The position numbers were made by a program, and so were the translations under genes. Below, piece by piece: positions 1 through 8,524 of a DNA stretch of 64,000 bases. The notes beneath the pieces were generated by a model. The model was not told the DNA's origin. It did not search any database and worked only from the letters and a program-made list of their open reading frames with translations. The stretch is from Pantoea sp. Its GTDB lineage: Bacteria > Pseudomonadota > Gammaproteobacteria > Enterobacterales > Enterobacteriaceae. How positions within the stretch are numbered: position 1 is the first letter of the stretch; the number at the start of each line of letters is the position of its first letter. The stretch covers positions 124,001 to 188,000 of the forward strand of contig NZ_JAPWKD010000034.1 of assembly GCF_028283705.1 (NCBI RefSeq), read 5' to 3'.

Positions 1-2
1 TA

Positions 3-905
3 GTTGCTAAGTGTGCCGTTTATGTGAATATGCATCCTGATAAATATAAAGAAGAAAGGACAATAAAGGCTGGGATTGGTGTGAAGTTTCTCAATTTTTT
101 TTCAGCTGACTTAAGTCAAGATGAAAAGATAATTATTGAAAAGGAGGAAATTACACCAAGAAAAGCTGCTGACGTATTGTCAATGATACAAGGCTTACTG
201 TTTATAGACGAATTTGATGTTGTTGATGAATTCACTAAAAGAGCTGTTGCCGAGTTTATAAAGCACCTAAGCGATTCGGGTTCTAAACTTAAAGTATTAT
301 TGGTAGGAATCTCTAAGGATGGACAGAGTCTAACTGCCGGTCATGAGTCAGTAAATAGGTGTCTCCATGAGGTTCGTCTGGGTGCCGTAGCAAATAATCA
401 CCTCGAAGAAATAATAAAGCTAGGTGAGGAAGGTTTAAATATAATATTCAAAAGCGGCGTCAAGGATAACATTGTCGATATCAGTAATGGCTTTCCTTAT
501 TTTACACATCTATTATGCAAGGAAGCTGCTGAGATTGCTCTTCAGGAAGATAGGAGTGAAGTCGATGATATCCTGTTTCACAGGTCAATTGAGAAGTCAG
601 TACAAAATGCTGAGGGGCGTTTAATCAGAGAGTATGAAATTGCCTCACGTTCTTCAATTACAAATGTCTACAAGGAAATTTTATTATCAGCTTCAAAATT
701 TAGAAATAGAGAATTCAAAGTTCAAGAGTGGATAAGGCAAATCGAAGATGACACAGGGAAACGCTACAATAACCAACATATGAGTAACTACACTGGTAGG
801 CTTACTAAGCCAGAAAGAGGCGCAATTATAAAAAAAGTTGGTCGTGGAGTTTATAAAATCACAGATCCGAGGATGCCAAGTTTCATAAGACTAGCGAACA
901 TGTAA
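3..905 (+). CDS. AAA family ATPase, 5'-truncated by window edge (prophage cargo gene)
   Basis: The reading frame is open to the first bases of the window, so the gene starts further left; a GTG at 24 and an ATG at 30 are internal codons. About 300 residues are visible. A Walker B-like stretch LLFIDEFD (codons near 195-218) is followed by a sensor-1-like strand VLLVGIS and an arginine-containing segment typical of ORC/STAND-like AAA ATPases; the C-terminal third looks like a winged helix. The P-loop must lie outside the window. Base composition is clearly more AT-rich than the neighbouring phage late genes, a sign of recent acquisition. It sits beside portal gene Q, the position of tin/old in P2, a known site for anti-phage cargo. 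A defence role is inference from location only; the domain assignment is fairly secure. Confidence 0.75.
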   Translation, partial: VAKCAVYVNMHPDKYKEERTIKAGIGVKFLNFFSADLSQDEKIIIEKEEITPRKAADVLSMIQGLLFIDEFDVVDEFTKRAVAEFIKHLSDSGSKLKVLLVGISKDGQSLTAGHESVNRCLHEVRLGAVANNHLEEIIKLGEEGLNIIFKSGVKDNIVDISNGFPYFTHLLCKEAAEIALQEDRSEVDDILFHRSIEKSVQNAEGRLIREYEIASRSSITNVYKEILLSASKFRNREFKVQEWIRQIEDDTGKRYNNQHMSNYTGRLTKPERGAIIKKVGRGVYKITDPRMPSFIRLANM

Positions 906-914
906 TCTTTTGTT

Positions 915-950
915 AACTATAAGCTGCATCGCTGCAGCTTATAGTTTTAT
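915..950 (+). terminator. Intrinsic terminator after the AAA ATPase gene
   Basis: A perfect 13-bp stem (915-927 with 934-946, six-base loop) is followed by a short T-rich tail. It stops rightward transcription from the cargo gene before it runs antisense into Q, and it overlaps the Q stop codon. Confidence 0.7.
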
Positions 951-1987
951 TCCGGTTCTTCGAGAGAATAAGGTATAAATCTAATAACTTCTTCGCCTAG
1001 CCAATTGTTAATTTCTGTAAATCTCTTTTGCAGAGGTAAAAGTTCGTTGCGAACAAACACGCGGCTGGCTTTTTCAACGTCACCAAACCCGCCGGTGTTG
1101 TTCGGAATGATGCCCATCATCTGCGGCGGTACACGGTGCGCGGCCATCATGTCGTCCCGGCTCACATTCTTGATATTCAGAAACTCATCCTTAGCTGCTA
1201 CCTCTGACAGCGGAATGATCTGAATCCCGTCTTTCTTCCCGCTGGGCGAATACATAAACAGGTTACGGAAATTGCCCGGTCCTTTGGCGCTTTTCATCGC
1301 CTTGCGAATATTGTCCACGTCTTCCTGATTCTGCGCTGCGTCAGTCATGTACATGATAAAACCGGCATGGCTACCGTTAAGGTAATATTTGCGACGAAAC
1401 AGCGTTGCCGACTCGTTTAGCAGGGTGGACGGAATGGCCGACAGATATTCAGGCAGGCCGTAAACCTCCTGATTGAGATCTGGCTCCATCAGGTGGAAAA
1501 CGCTGCCTTTCGTGAACTCATAGGGCTGCGTATTCAGGCCGTACTGCACAAACCAGTAGGTGTCTAAATCCGTGCCGCGCCGGGTAAATTTCGCCAGTGA
1601 TGGCTCCAGCGACAGCACCCCGCCGAGCCGGTTGCTGCGCTTCTCCAGGTAAGCATTGCCGAACACCAGATAATCCTGCACAAAGCGACTGAAAGCCTGC
1701 TGGCTCAACAGCGGGTGCGGGATAAAGGTACTGGTGAGAATATTGCGCTTCACATTGATAGGTGAACTGTGATGCACAGCGGCGCGGAACGTGCGGGCCA
1801 GCCCGTCAAAACTCACCGGTGGCTCATACCAGCGATCCGTTATCACGCATTCCACATAGTCCAGCAGTTCGCGGCGGTCCAGCACCGGCACCGGGTCGCC
1901 AAAGGTAAACGCCTCTGCTGCCGCGTCGCTGTTCATCTGCTGTTGCTGCACGGGCTGCGTGCGTGTGCGGTTCCTGCGTTTACTCAT
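947..1987 (-). CDS. Q: Phage portal protein (P2 gpQ)
   Basis: This 346-residue protein forms the portal ring at the capsid vertex through which DNA is packaged. Length matches P2 gpQ (344 residues), and segments such as HRVPPQMMGIIPNNTGGFGD near the C-terminus are typical of PBSX/P2-type portal proteins. It is transcribed leftward with the terminase gene P: its ATG at 1987 directly abuts the P stop codon, indicating translational coupling. The N-terminus is Gln/Arg-rich and probably flexible. No disruption is seen. Confidence 0.95.
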   Translation of the reverse strand: MSKRRNRTRTQPVQQQQMNSDAAAEAFTFGDPVPVLDRRELLDYVECVITDRWYEPPVSFDGLARTFRAAVHHSSPINVKRNILTSTFIPHPLLSQQAFSRFVQDYLVFGNAYLEKRSNRLGGVLSLEPSLAKFTRRGTDLDTYWFVQYGLNTQPYEFTKGSVFHLMEPDLNQEVYGLPEYLSAIPSTLLNESATLFRRKYYLNGSHAGFIMYMTDAAQNQEDVDNIRKAMKSAKGPGNFRNLFMYSPSGKKDGIQIIPLSEVAAKDEFLNIKNVSRDDMMAAHRVPPQMMGIIPNNTGGFGDVEKASRVFVRNELLPLQKRFTEINNWLGEEVIRFIPYSLEEPE

Positions 1988-3754
1988 TTAAAAAATCTCC
2001 ATAATGTTGCGGGTATGTGAGGCTTCACCCTGCAGTGGTTCGTTTGCCAGCGCGTGCATGGTTGCCCAGGCCAAATCAGCGTGGCTGGCTTCTTCGCTGC
2101 GGCTGGCTTCATAGGTCGGGCGGTTGCCGCTGACCGTGGTGGTCCGGCGGATTGCCATGAATGACTGCGCGATGTCGAGGTGCCCGGCGTCAAACTCCAG
2201 ACGCCCGCTGCTGATGATGTCGAACGCCTTCAGCACCAGGGCGTTTTTGACGTTCGGGTTGTAGACAAACTCTTTCACCGCCGGGAAAAACATCTTCACG
2301 TTCTCGTACACGCCGAGGCCGACGCCGGTGGAGTCGATGCCGATATAGGTCACGTTGTATTGCTGCGTCAGTTTGCGGATGGATTCGGCCTGCGCGCGGA
2401 AGTCCATTCCGCGCCACTGGTGACGCTCCAGTATGCGGAACTTGCCTCCCGGAACGGAGGGCGGCGCGATGACCACGCATCCGGCGCTGTCGCCGTTCTG
2501 CGTGCCTTTCGCCGGGTCGTAACCGATCCAGACCTCGCGCCAGCCGAACGGGCGCAGTGCCAGCGCTTCAAAATCGGCCCACACCTCCCAGCTGTCCACC
2601 ATGCATTTCTGCAACAGTTGCAGCGGGAACACAGAGGCGAGGTCGTCCACAAATTCGCACATCAGCAGGTTCTGGTATTCCGGCGGGCTGTACTCCATGC
2701 GCAGCTGGTCGAGGTCAAACAGGTTACATCCGCCGCGCACTGCATCCTCCACGGTGACAATCTGGCGAAACTGGCCGTCATCACAGAAGCGGCCCGGCGC
2801 AAGGCTTGGGTGCGTCAGGTCGATGTCTACGCGGTCGGCTTTGGTGCGCCCCCGGTTAAAGAGTGCACCGGACCAGAACGGATAGGCGCTGTGCGTCAGG
2901 CTCGACGGCGTGGAAAAATAGGTCTGTCGCCATTTCTTATGTAGCGCCATCCCTGAAGCCACCTTGCGCAGTTCCTGGAATTTCGGTATCCAGAAATATT
3001 CATCCAGGTACAGGTTGCCGTGATAGCTCTGCGCGGTGCGGGCGTTGGTGCCGAGGAAATACAGGCCAGCACCGTTGCTGAGTGTCATCGGGTCGCCTTT
3101 CAGTTCCACATCCACCTCTTTGGCGAACTCGATAATGTACTGCTTAAAGACGTGTGCCTGCGCCTTACTGGCTGAGAGGAAAATCTGGTTGCGCCCGGTG
3201 ATCAGCGCGTCAATCAGCGCTTCGCGGGCAAAGTAGTAGGTGGCACCAATCTGGCGGGATTTAAGCACGTTGCGGATGCGGTGCTTATTGCCTGCATCCC
3301 ACCACTGGCGCTGGTAGTCGAACATCGAACCGTGGAAAATCTCCTGGAGTTTCTCGATCTGTTCGTCGCTGAAAACATTCTTTTCCGGCGGCTTACGTGG
3401 TCCGCTGTTTCGGTTTGCCACCTTCGGGTTAAGGTCCGCTTCGTTTCCACCGTTGTTAAATTTACCGATGCGGGCATGCCGCTCTGACTGGCGCGCCAGC
3501 AGGTCAATTTCCTTGTAGTCCTTCCCTTCTTTCGTCTCCTTCATGACCAGCTGGCAATAGCGTGCGGCGGTGGTCAGCTGCATCTGATCCAGCGGGCCGT
3601 AGTCGCCCCACTTATCGCGCTTTTTCCAGCTGTGAACGGTTGCGGGTTTCTCTCCCAGCATTTCAGCAATGCGGGCAATACGGTATCCCTGAAAGTACAG
3701 CAGCATGGCCTGTCTGCGGGGATCAAGGTCTTCGGGGTCGAGTGTCGTTGTCAT
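1988..3754 (-). CDS. P: Terminase large (ATPase) subunit (P2 gpP)
   Basis: The motor ATPase drives DNA packaging into the prohead with gpM. I place the start at the ATG at 3754 (588 residues, begins MTTTLDPEDLDPRRQ), close to the 590 residues of P2 gpP; the open frame continues upstream to 3859 but that extension covers the late-promoter region. An N-terminal helix-turn-helix-like segment (RIARIAEMLGEKPATVHSWK) is followed by a terminase ATPase domain with a Walker A-type stretch around KSRQIGATYY and, in the C-terminal half, a nuclease-type domain (IGYDPAKGTQNGDSAG; YIGIDSTGVG). It forms a leftward two-gene operon with Q. Confidence 0.95.
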   Translation of the reverse strand: MTTTLDPEDLDPRRQAMLLYFQGYRIARIAEMLGEKPATVHSWKKRDKWGDYGPLDQMQLTTAARYCQLVMKETKEGKDYKEIDLLARQSERHARIGKFNNGGNEADLNPKVANRNSGPRKPPEKNVFSDEQIEKLQEIFHGSMFDYQRQWWDAGNKHRIRNVLKSRQIGATYYFAREALIDALITGRNQIFLSASKAQAHVFKQYIIEFAKEVDVELKGDPMTLSNGAGLYFLGTNARTAQSYHGNLYLDEYFWIPKFQELRKVASGMALHKKWRQTYFSTPSSLTHSAYPFWSGALFNRGRTKADRVDIDLTHPSLAPGRFCDDGQFRQIVTVEDAVRGGCNLFDLDQLRMEYSPPEYQNLLMCEFVDDLASVFPLQLLQKCMVDSWEVWADFEALALRPFGWREVWIGYDPAKGTQNGDSAGCVVIAPPSVPGGKFRILERHQWRGMDFRAQAESIRKLTQQYNVTYIGIDSTGVGLGVYENVKMFFPAVKEFVYNPNVKNALVLKAFDIISSGRLEFDAGHLDIAQSFMAIRRTTTVSGNRPTYEASRSEEASHADLAWATMHALANEPLQGEASHTRNIMEIF

Positions 3755-3798
3755 GGCCTCAAAATACGGCCCGGATGACAGTATTTCCGCTGCCCCTC

Positions 3799-3820
3799 GT
3801 TGTGTGGTCTGCCCCACAAC
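3799..3820. promoter_or_regulatory. Ogr-type late operator between P and O
   Basis: TGT (3801-3803), 12 bases, ACA (3816-3818), extended by GTTGTG/CACAAC dyad symmetry. P2-family late promoters carry this TGT-N12-ACA element centred near -55, bound by the zinc-finger activator Ogr. An overlapping second inverted pair (ACAACG 3816-3821 with CGTTGT 3828-3833) may serve the opposite-facing promoter. Position between divergent P and O is as in P2. Confidence 0.75.
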
Positions 3821-3897
3821 GTCCCCGCGTTGTTTCGATACCCCTCCCGCCGCAAACATAAGGCTCTCAAGCGTTTCTCATCAACGGAGCATGAACA

Positions 3898-4752
3898 ATG
3901 CCAAAGAAAGCAAAGCGTTTTCGTATCGGGGTGGAAGGTGCCACTACCGACGGACGCACGATTGAACGCTCATGGCTGGAGCAGATGGCGGCGAACTATG
4001 ACCCGGCTGTTTACACCGCCGTGATCAACATGGAGCACATCAAGGGATATACCCCTGACAGCCCGTTTCGCCGCTTTGGTGTCGTGGATTCGCTCGACAC
4101 AGAAGAAATTACGGGCGGCCTGCTGGACGGGAAGCTGGGCCTGTTTGCTTCCATCACGCCGACGGACGATCTGGTCGGTATGACCGGGAAATTGCAGAAA
4201 ATTTTCACCTCAATGGAAATCGCTCTGAAGTTCGCGGGCACCGGCGCGCCTTATCTGGTTGGTCTGGCCGTCACCGATGACCCGGCAAGCCTCGGTACCG
4301 AAATGCTGCAGTTCAGTGCTTCAGCCGAGCATAACCCGCTGGCAAACCGTAAGCAGCACCCGGAAAACCTGTTCAGCGCTGCCACCGAAACCGTCATCGA
4401 ACTGGAAGACGCGCCGGAAGAAAAGCCCGCTCTCTTTACCCGCATTACCGCCATGTTCAAAAAGCAGCAGCAGACCGATGACGCGCGTTTTTCAGATGTG
4501 CATCAGGCGGTTGAACTGATTGCCACCGAGCAGCAGGACTTCAGCACCCGTACTGACAAGGCGCTGGGCGAACAGGTGGAGCGCCGGAGCAAACTGGAAG
4601 CTGGAATGGCTGAACACCTGGCCGATCTGAAAGTTCAGCGCGAAGCATTCAGCGAAATGAGAGAGAAGCTGGAACGCGAAGACGGCCGCAAAGATTTTCG
4701 CCAGCGCGCACCGGGTGGCAGTGCGCCAGCCGGACACCTGACCAACTGCTAA
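3898..4752 (+). CDS. O: Capsid scaffolding protein and serine protease (P2 gpO)
   Basis: The protein directs capsid assembly with its C-terminal scaffold and processes gpN, gpQ and itself with its N-terminal protease. Its 284 residues equal P2 gpO in length. D18, H47 and S105 align by position with the protease triad reported for P2 gpO. The C-terminal half (about residues 170-280) is highly charged and predicted helical, as expected for a scaffold. The ATG at 3898 has a CGGAG ribosome site 8 bases upstream; an overlapping ATG at 3891 is in another frame. It is the first gene of the rightward head/lysis operon O-N-M-L-X-holin-lys-lysB-lysC-R-S. Confidence 0.95.
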   Translation: MPKKAKRFRIGVEGATTDGRTIERSWLEQMAANYDPAVYTAVINMEHIKGYTPDSPFRRFGVVDSLDTEEITGGLLDGKLGLFASITPTDDLVGMTGKLQKIFTSMEIALKFAGTGAPYLVGLAVTDDPASLGTEMLQFSASAEHNPLANRKQHPENLFSAATETVIELEDAPEEKPALFTRITAMFKKQQQTDDARFSDVHQAVELIATEQQDFSTRTDKALGEQVERRSKLEAGMAEHLADLKVQREAFSEMREKLEREDGRKDFRQRAPGGSAPAGHLTNC

Positions 4753-4768
4753 AGGAGCAACAACCCCC

Positions 4769-5833
4769 ATGAAAAAGAATACCCGTTTTGCATTTAACGC
4801 CTACCTGACGCAGCTGGCAAAACTCAACGGCGTACCGGTTGAGGAGCTTTCCAGCAAATTCAGCGTGGAGCCTTCTGTCGCGCAGACGCTGGAGGACACC
4901 ATTCAGCAGTCCGCCGCGTTCCTGACGCAGGTGAACGTGGTCGGCGTGCCGGACCAGTCCGGTCAGCTGCTGGGCCTCGGCGTGGGCGGCACCATTGCCG
5001 GAACCACCGACACCGGCGCAAAAGACCGCGAACCCACCGATCCCACGCAGATGTCGGACGTGGAATACAAGTGCGAACAGACCAACTTCGATACGGCTCT
5101 GACCTACGCGAAGCTGGACATGTGGGCGAAGTTCCAGGACTTCCAGACCCGCATTCGTAACGCCATCGTGAAACGCCAGGCACTGGACCGCATCATGATC
5201 GGCTTTAACGGTGTGAAGCGCGCGAAAACCTCCAACCGTCTGGAAAACACCCTGTTGCAGGACGTCAACAAAGGCTGGTTGCAGAAACTGCGCGAAGACA
5301 AGCCGGAAAATGTCTTGGGCAGCACCACCGCCGAAGATGGTACTACCACGCCAGGCGAAGTGAAGGTCGGCAAAGGCGGCACCTACATCAACCTGGACGC
5401 GGTGGTGATGGATGCCGTGAATGAGCTGATTGATGAAGTGTTCCAGGACGATGATGAACTGGTGGTGATCTGCGGGCGTGAACTGCTGTCTGACAAGTAT
5501 TTCCCGCTGGTCAACAAGGAGCAGGACAACAGCGAGAAGCTGGCCGCCGATCTGATCATCAGCCAGAAACGTATGGGTGGCTTGCAGGCGGTGCGTGCGC
5601 CGTTCTTCCCGGCCAATGCCCTGATGATCACCCGTCTGGATAACCTGTCCATCTACTGGCAGGAAGACACCCGCCGCCGTTCCGTTATCGACAATCCGAA
5701 GCGTGACCGCATCGAAAACTTTGAGTCAGTCAACGAAGCCTATGTGATTGAAGACTATCGCGGTGCCGCGCTGGTCGAGAACATCACCTTTGGTGACTTT
5801 ACCGAAGCTGCGCCCGCCGAAACCGGAGAGTAA
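4769..5833 (+). CDS. N: Major capsid protein precursor (P2 gpN)
   Basis: The 354-residue protein (P2 gpN has 357) builds the T=7 icosahedral shell; its N-terminus is normally removed by gpO after about 31 residues. It begins MKKNTRFAFNAYLTQLAKLN, very like P2 gpN, and has a clear AAAGGAG ribosome site at 4751-4757 placed just after the O stop. Long internal conserved stretches (for example RRRSVIDNPKRDRIENFESV near the C-terminus) are typical of the family. It is intact. Confidence 0.96.
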   Translation: MKKNTRFAFNAYLTQLAKLNGVPVEELSSKFSVEPSVAQTLEDTIQQSAAFLTQVNVVGVPDQSGQLLGLGVGGTIAGTTDTGAKDREPTDPTQMSDVEYKCEQTNFDTALTYAKLDMWAKFQDFQTRIRNAIVKRQALDRIMIGFNGVKRAKTSNRLENTLLQDVNKGWLQKLREDKPENVLGSTTAEDGTTTPGEVKVGKGGTYINLDAVVMDAVNELIDEVFQDDDELVVICGRELLSDKYFPLVNKEQDNSEKLAADLIISQKRMGGLQAVRAPFFPANALMITRLDNLSIYWQEDTRRRSVIDNPKRDRIENFESVNEAYVIEDYRGAALVENITFGDFTEAAPAETGE

Positions 5834-5836
5834 CGC

Positions 5837-6487
5837 ATGAGCCTGAGTCCCGCACGGCGTAACCGCCAGCGCGTTCAGGCCGAGCAGTCCGCCCGAATGG
5901 GCGGTTCTGCCCGCCACGCGTCCGGCTATGAGCTGATGCTGTTGCAGCTGACGGAAGACCGCCGCCGCCTCAAGGGTATCCAGTCCACGGTCAAAAAGGC
6001 CGAAATCAAAGTGGAAGTGCTGCCGAAATACGCCGCCTGGGTGGAAGGCGTGCTGGCCGCCGACGGCGCGCAACAGGACGACGTACTGATGTACGTGATG
6101 CTGTGGCGCATTGATGCCGGTGATTACGCCGGTGCGCTGGCGATTGGCCGTCATGCCATTAAACACGGCTGGGTGATGCCGCAGGGCTTTAACCGCAACG
6201 TGCCGACGCTGCTGGCCGAGGAAATGGCCGACGCCGCAAAGAACGCCCTTCTGGCGGATACCCCCTTTGATGCTGAACTGCTGATGCAGACGCTGGATGT
6301 GATCGGCTCGCTGGATATGCCGGACCAGTCACGCGCCCGTCTTCATAAATCCATTGGCAACGTGCTGACCGAATCACAGCCCGTGTCCGCACTGAATCAC
6401 TTACGCCGCGCCCTGCAACTGGATGAGAAATGCGGCGTGAAAAAAGAAATTGAGCAGCTGGAGCGGAAAATCCGTAACGCCAGCTGA
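5837..6487 (+). CDS. M: Terminase endonuclease subunit (P2 gpM)
   Basis: The small terminase subunit recognises and cuts cos and delivers DNA to gpP. At 216 residues it is shorter than P2 gpM (about 247) but carries the characteristic N-terminus MSLSPARRNRQRVQAEQ and the central segment MLWRIDAGDYAGALAIGRHAI. The start lies three bases after the N stop, so translation is probably coupled. The C-terminus has TPR-like helical repeats (SQPVSALNHLRRALQLDEKC). Confidence 0.93.
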   Translation: MSLSPARRNRQRVQAEQSARMGGSARHASGYELMLLQLTEDRRRLKGIQSTVKKAEIKVEVLPKYAAWVEGVLAADGAQQDDVLMYVMLWRIDAGDYAGALAIGRHAIKHGWVMPQGFNRNVPTLLAEEMADAAKNALLADTPFDAELLMQTLDVIGSLDMPDQSRARLHKSIGNVLTESQPVSALNHLRRALQLDEKCGVKKEIEQLERKIRNAS

Positions 6488-6586
6488 TAACCGGACGTGC
6501 CCACGCGCGGGGCGGCACGGGGTGGCGACAGGCAGCGCCTTATCAAAACCCCGTCCACCGCCCACCTATTCAGGAGAAACACAGCA

Positions 6587-7051
6587 ATGAAATTTGTTGC
6601 GGCGGAGCAGGCGCAGGATACGCCCGAAATTATCCCCAATAACTCATTCTGGCCGGACGTTGATCTGGCGAAATTCCGCAGCGCCATGCGCGTTGACGGC
6701 ACCGTGACGCCGGAGCGTCTGAAACAGGTGGTACTCACCGCCATGTCGGAAGTGAACGCCGAACTGTATGCGTGGCGGGAGCGTCAGGAGCTGGCCGGTC
6801 ACAACCAGCTTGCCGACGTGCCGGGCGAGAAGCTGGCCGGGGAAAGTGCCCGCCTGCATCACTACCAGAATGCGGTGTGGTGCTGGACCCGTGCCGTGCT
6901 CAATGAACGCTATCAGGACTATGACGCCACCGCCGCCGCCGTGAAAAGGGGTGATGAGCTGGCGGACGCCACCGGCGACCTGTGGCGGGATGCCCGCTGG
7001 GCCATCAGCCGCGTGCAGAACCTGCCGCACTGCACGGTAGAGCTTATCTGA
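6587..7051 (+). CDS. L: Head completion/stabilisation protein (P2 gpL)
   Basis: The protein closes the filled head at the portal before tail joining. I use the ATG at 6587, which follows an AGGAG site at 6572-6576; the frame is open further upstream but that region lacks a ribosome site. The product has 154 residues (P2 gpL 169). FWPDVDLAKFRSAMRVDGTV is typical of the family. Its stop overlaps the start of gene X by one base (TGATG). Confidence 0.92.
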   Translation: MKFVAAEQAQDTPEIIPNNSFWPDVDLAKFRSAMRVDGTVTPERLKQVVLTAMSEVNAELYAWRERQELAGHNQLADVPGEKLAGESARLHHYQNAVWCWTRAVLNERYQDYDATAAAVKRGDELADATGDLWRDARWAISRVQNLPHCTVELI

Positions 7052-7254
7052 TGAAAGTGCGTGCGCAGCAGTACGACACGCTGGACGCACTCTGCTGGCG
7101 TCACTATGGGCGCACGCAGGGCATGACCGAACAGGTGTTACAGGCAAATCCGGGGCTGGCGGAACACGGTCCGATCCTTCCGCACGGGCTGGAGGTGGAG
7201 CTTCCGGACGTGACAACGGCGGCCACCGTGCAGGCCGTCCAGCTTTGGGACTGA
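7051..7254 (+). CDS. X: Tail protein X (P2 gpX, LysM-like)
   Basis: A 67-residue protein of the same length as P2 gpX, essential for tail assembly. The fold is LysM-like: YDTLDALCWRHYGRT at the N-terminus and LPHGLEVELPD at the C-terminus. It overlaps L by one base and is followed after three bases by the holin gene. Confidence 0.93.
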   Translation: MKVRAQQYDTLDALCWRHYGRTQGMTEQVLQANPGLAEHGPILPHGLEVELPDVTTAATVQAVQLWD

Positions 7255-7257
7255 ACT

Positions 7258-7470
7258 ATGTGGGAAAAAATCAGCACCTTTATCACCTGGTGCGTTGCGG
7301 TGGTGATGGCGTGGCTGGGTGGCCTGGACCTGAAGGACGTGTCCACCGTGGCCGGGGTGTTTATCGGCCTGCTGATGGCGCTTATCAGCTGGTACTACAA
7401 ACACAAAACCTATCAGTTACTGGCGCGCGGGCGCATCACGCGGGAGGAGTATGAATCTGCAAACCGTTAA
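7258..7470 (+). CDS. Phage holin, small class II type
   Basis: The 70-residue protein has two predicted transmembrane segments (about residues 8-22 and 32-48) and a basic C-terminus, which fits a class II holin or pinholin that triggers release of the SAR endolysin encoded immediately downstream. It replaces the larger holin Y of P2. It overlaps the endolysin gene by 20 bases, a common arrangement in lysis cassettes. Confidence 0.8.
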   Translation: MWEKISTFITWCVAVVMAWLGGLDLKDVSTVAGVFIGLLMALISWYYKHKTYQLLARGRITREEYESANR

Positions 7471-7966
7471 GCGATGTGCTGTCGGCGCGGTGCTGGCTCT
7501 TGCCGTCACGCTACCGGGTTTTCAGCAGCTGCACACCTCCCCGGAGGGGCTGAAACTCATTGCCGACGCCGAGGGTTGCCGCCTGAAGCCGTACCAGTGC
7601 GACGCGGGCAAATGGACCGACGGTATCGGCAACACATCCGGCGTCGTGCCGGGCAGGAGCATTACCGAACGGCAGGCGGCGGGGAACTTCATTACCAACG
7701 TGTTACGCGTTGAGGCGGCACTGGCGCGCTGCGTGGCGGTCACTATGCCACAGCAGGTTTATGACGCGCTGGTGTCGCTGGCGTTTAACGTCGGCACAGG
7801 TAACGTGTGCGGCTCCACGATGGTGGCGCTGCTGAAGAAAGGGCGATGGCGGGATGCCTGTCTGCAACTGCCCCGCTGGGTGTATGTGCTGGGCGTGTTT
7901 AATCAGGGGCTGGATAACCGGCGTCAACGTGAACTGGCATGGTGCCTGAAAGGAGTCCGGGGATGA
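7451..7966 (+). CDS. SAR endolysin, glycoside hydrolase family 24 lysozyme
   Basis: The 171-residue muramidase cleaves peptidoglycan at lysis. Residues 9-27 form a weak hydrophobic signal-anchor-release segment rich in Ala and Gly. The catalytic trio spaced as in T4 lysozyme (E, +9, +15) is E41, C50, T56, so the usual Asp is Cys. C9 in the SAR segment, C43 and C50 match the three cysteines of P1 Lyz (C13, C44, C51), where C51 is blocked by a disulfide until the SAR helix leaves the membrane and its thiol swaps the bond. The same control is therefore likely here. The ATG at 7451 overlaps the holin gene; lysB overlaps the 3' end. Confidence 0.88.
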   Translation: MNLQTVKRCAVGAVLALAVTLPGFQQLHTSPEGLKLIADAEGCRLKPYQCDAGKWTDGIGNTSGVVPGRSITERQAAGNFITNVLRVEAALARCVAVTMPQQVYDALVSLAFNVGTGNVCGSTMVALLKKGRWRDACLQLPRWVYVLGVFNQGLDNRRQRELAWCLKGVRG

Positions 7967-8391
7967 TGCGCACTCTGACAGTGATCCTGTTGGTGGTGAT
8001 TGTGGCGCTGGGTGTGCAGTCCTGGCGGCTCAGTAGCGCACATACAAAAATCGACGCGCAACAGTCAGCCATTAAGGCGCAGGGTAAAAAGTTAACGCAG
8101 AAAAACAGCCAGTTGATTGCGCTGAACATCCTGACGCAGACCAACAGCCGCGCCCAGACGCAGCTTTATGCCGCCGCCGAACAAAACAACAGGCTGCTCC
8201 GCGACAGGCAGCGCACCATAGAGGAACTGAAACGTGAAAACGAAGAATTTCGCCGCTGGGCTGGTGCCTCTTTGCCTGATGCTGTTATCCGGCTGCGGCA
8301 GCGGCCGGCCCTTACAGGAGGTCAGTCTTACCGTGAGTGGATGTCCCAAAATCACCCGGTGCCGCCTGGAACAGGCAGGCCCACGCAGTAA
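7963..8391 (+). CDS. lysB: i-spanin LysB (Rz-like inner membrane subunit)
   Basis: This 142-residue protein has an N-terminal membrane anchor (MMRTLTVILLVVIVALGVQS) followed by a long coiled coil (about residues 28-95), the layout of Rz-type i-spanins that fuse inner and outer membranes in the last step of lysis. The start is one of two tandem ATG codons (7963 or 7966) overlapping the endolysin stop. P2 LysB has 141 residues. Gene lysA, present between K and lysB in P2, is absent. Confidence 0.88.
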   Translation: MMRTLTVILLVVIVALGVQSWRLSSAHTKIDAQQSAIKAQGKKLTQKNSQLIALNILTQTNSRAQTQLYAAAEQNNRLLRDRQRTIEELKRENEEFRRWAGASLPDAVIRLRQRPALTGGQSYREWMSQNHPVPPGTGRPTQ

Positions 8392-8524
8392 CGGCGACCT
8401 GAACGCTTTGCTGGATGAAACCGAGGCCGCCTGGGCGAACTGTGCCGATAAGGTGGACACCATTGTGAACTGCCAGGAAAAAGACGATGAACAAGCCGCA
8501 GTCCTTGCGCAGCGCCCTGACTAA
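8234..8524 (+). CDS. lysC: o-spanin LysC (Rz1-like outer membrane lipoprotein), nested in lysB
   Basis: The 96-residue lipoprotein starts with GTG at 8234 inside lysB in another frame and runs past its end. A signal peptide with lipobox LLSGC places the acylated Cys at about residue 21. It matches P2 LysC in length and in its out-of-frame nesting. It pairs with LysB across the periplasm to disrupt the outer membrane. Confidence 0.85.
   Translation: MKTKNFAAGLVPLCLMLLSGCGSGRPLQEVSLTVSGCPKITRCRLEQAGPRSNGDLNALLDETEAAWANCADKVDTIVNCQEKDDEQAAVLAQRPD

Noticed and set aside
905..947. Search for a P2-type cos site between the ATPase gene and Q
   Set aside because: The gap contains only the terminator hairpin; cos must lie left of the window or be diverged.
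2180..2944. 254-codon open frame on the plus strand inside terminase gene P
   Set aside because: It lies wholly antisense to a conserved gene, with no ribosome site and no recognisable protein features.
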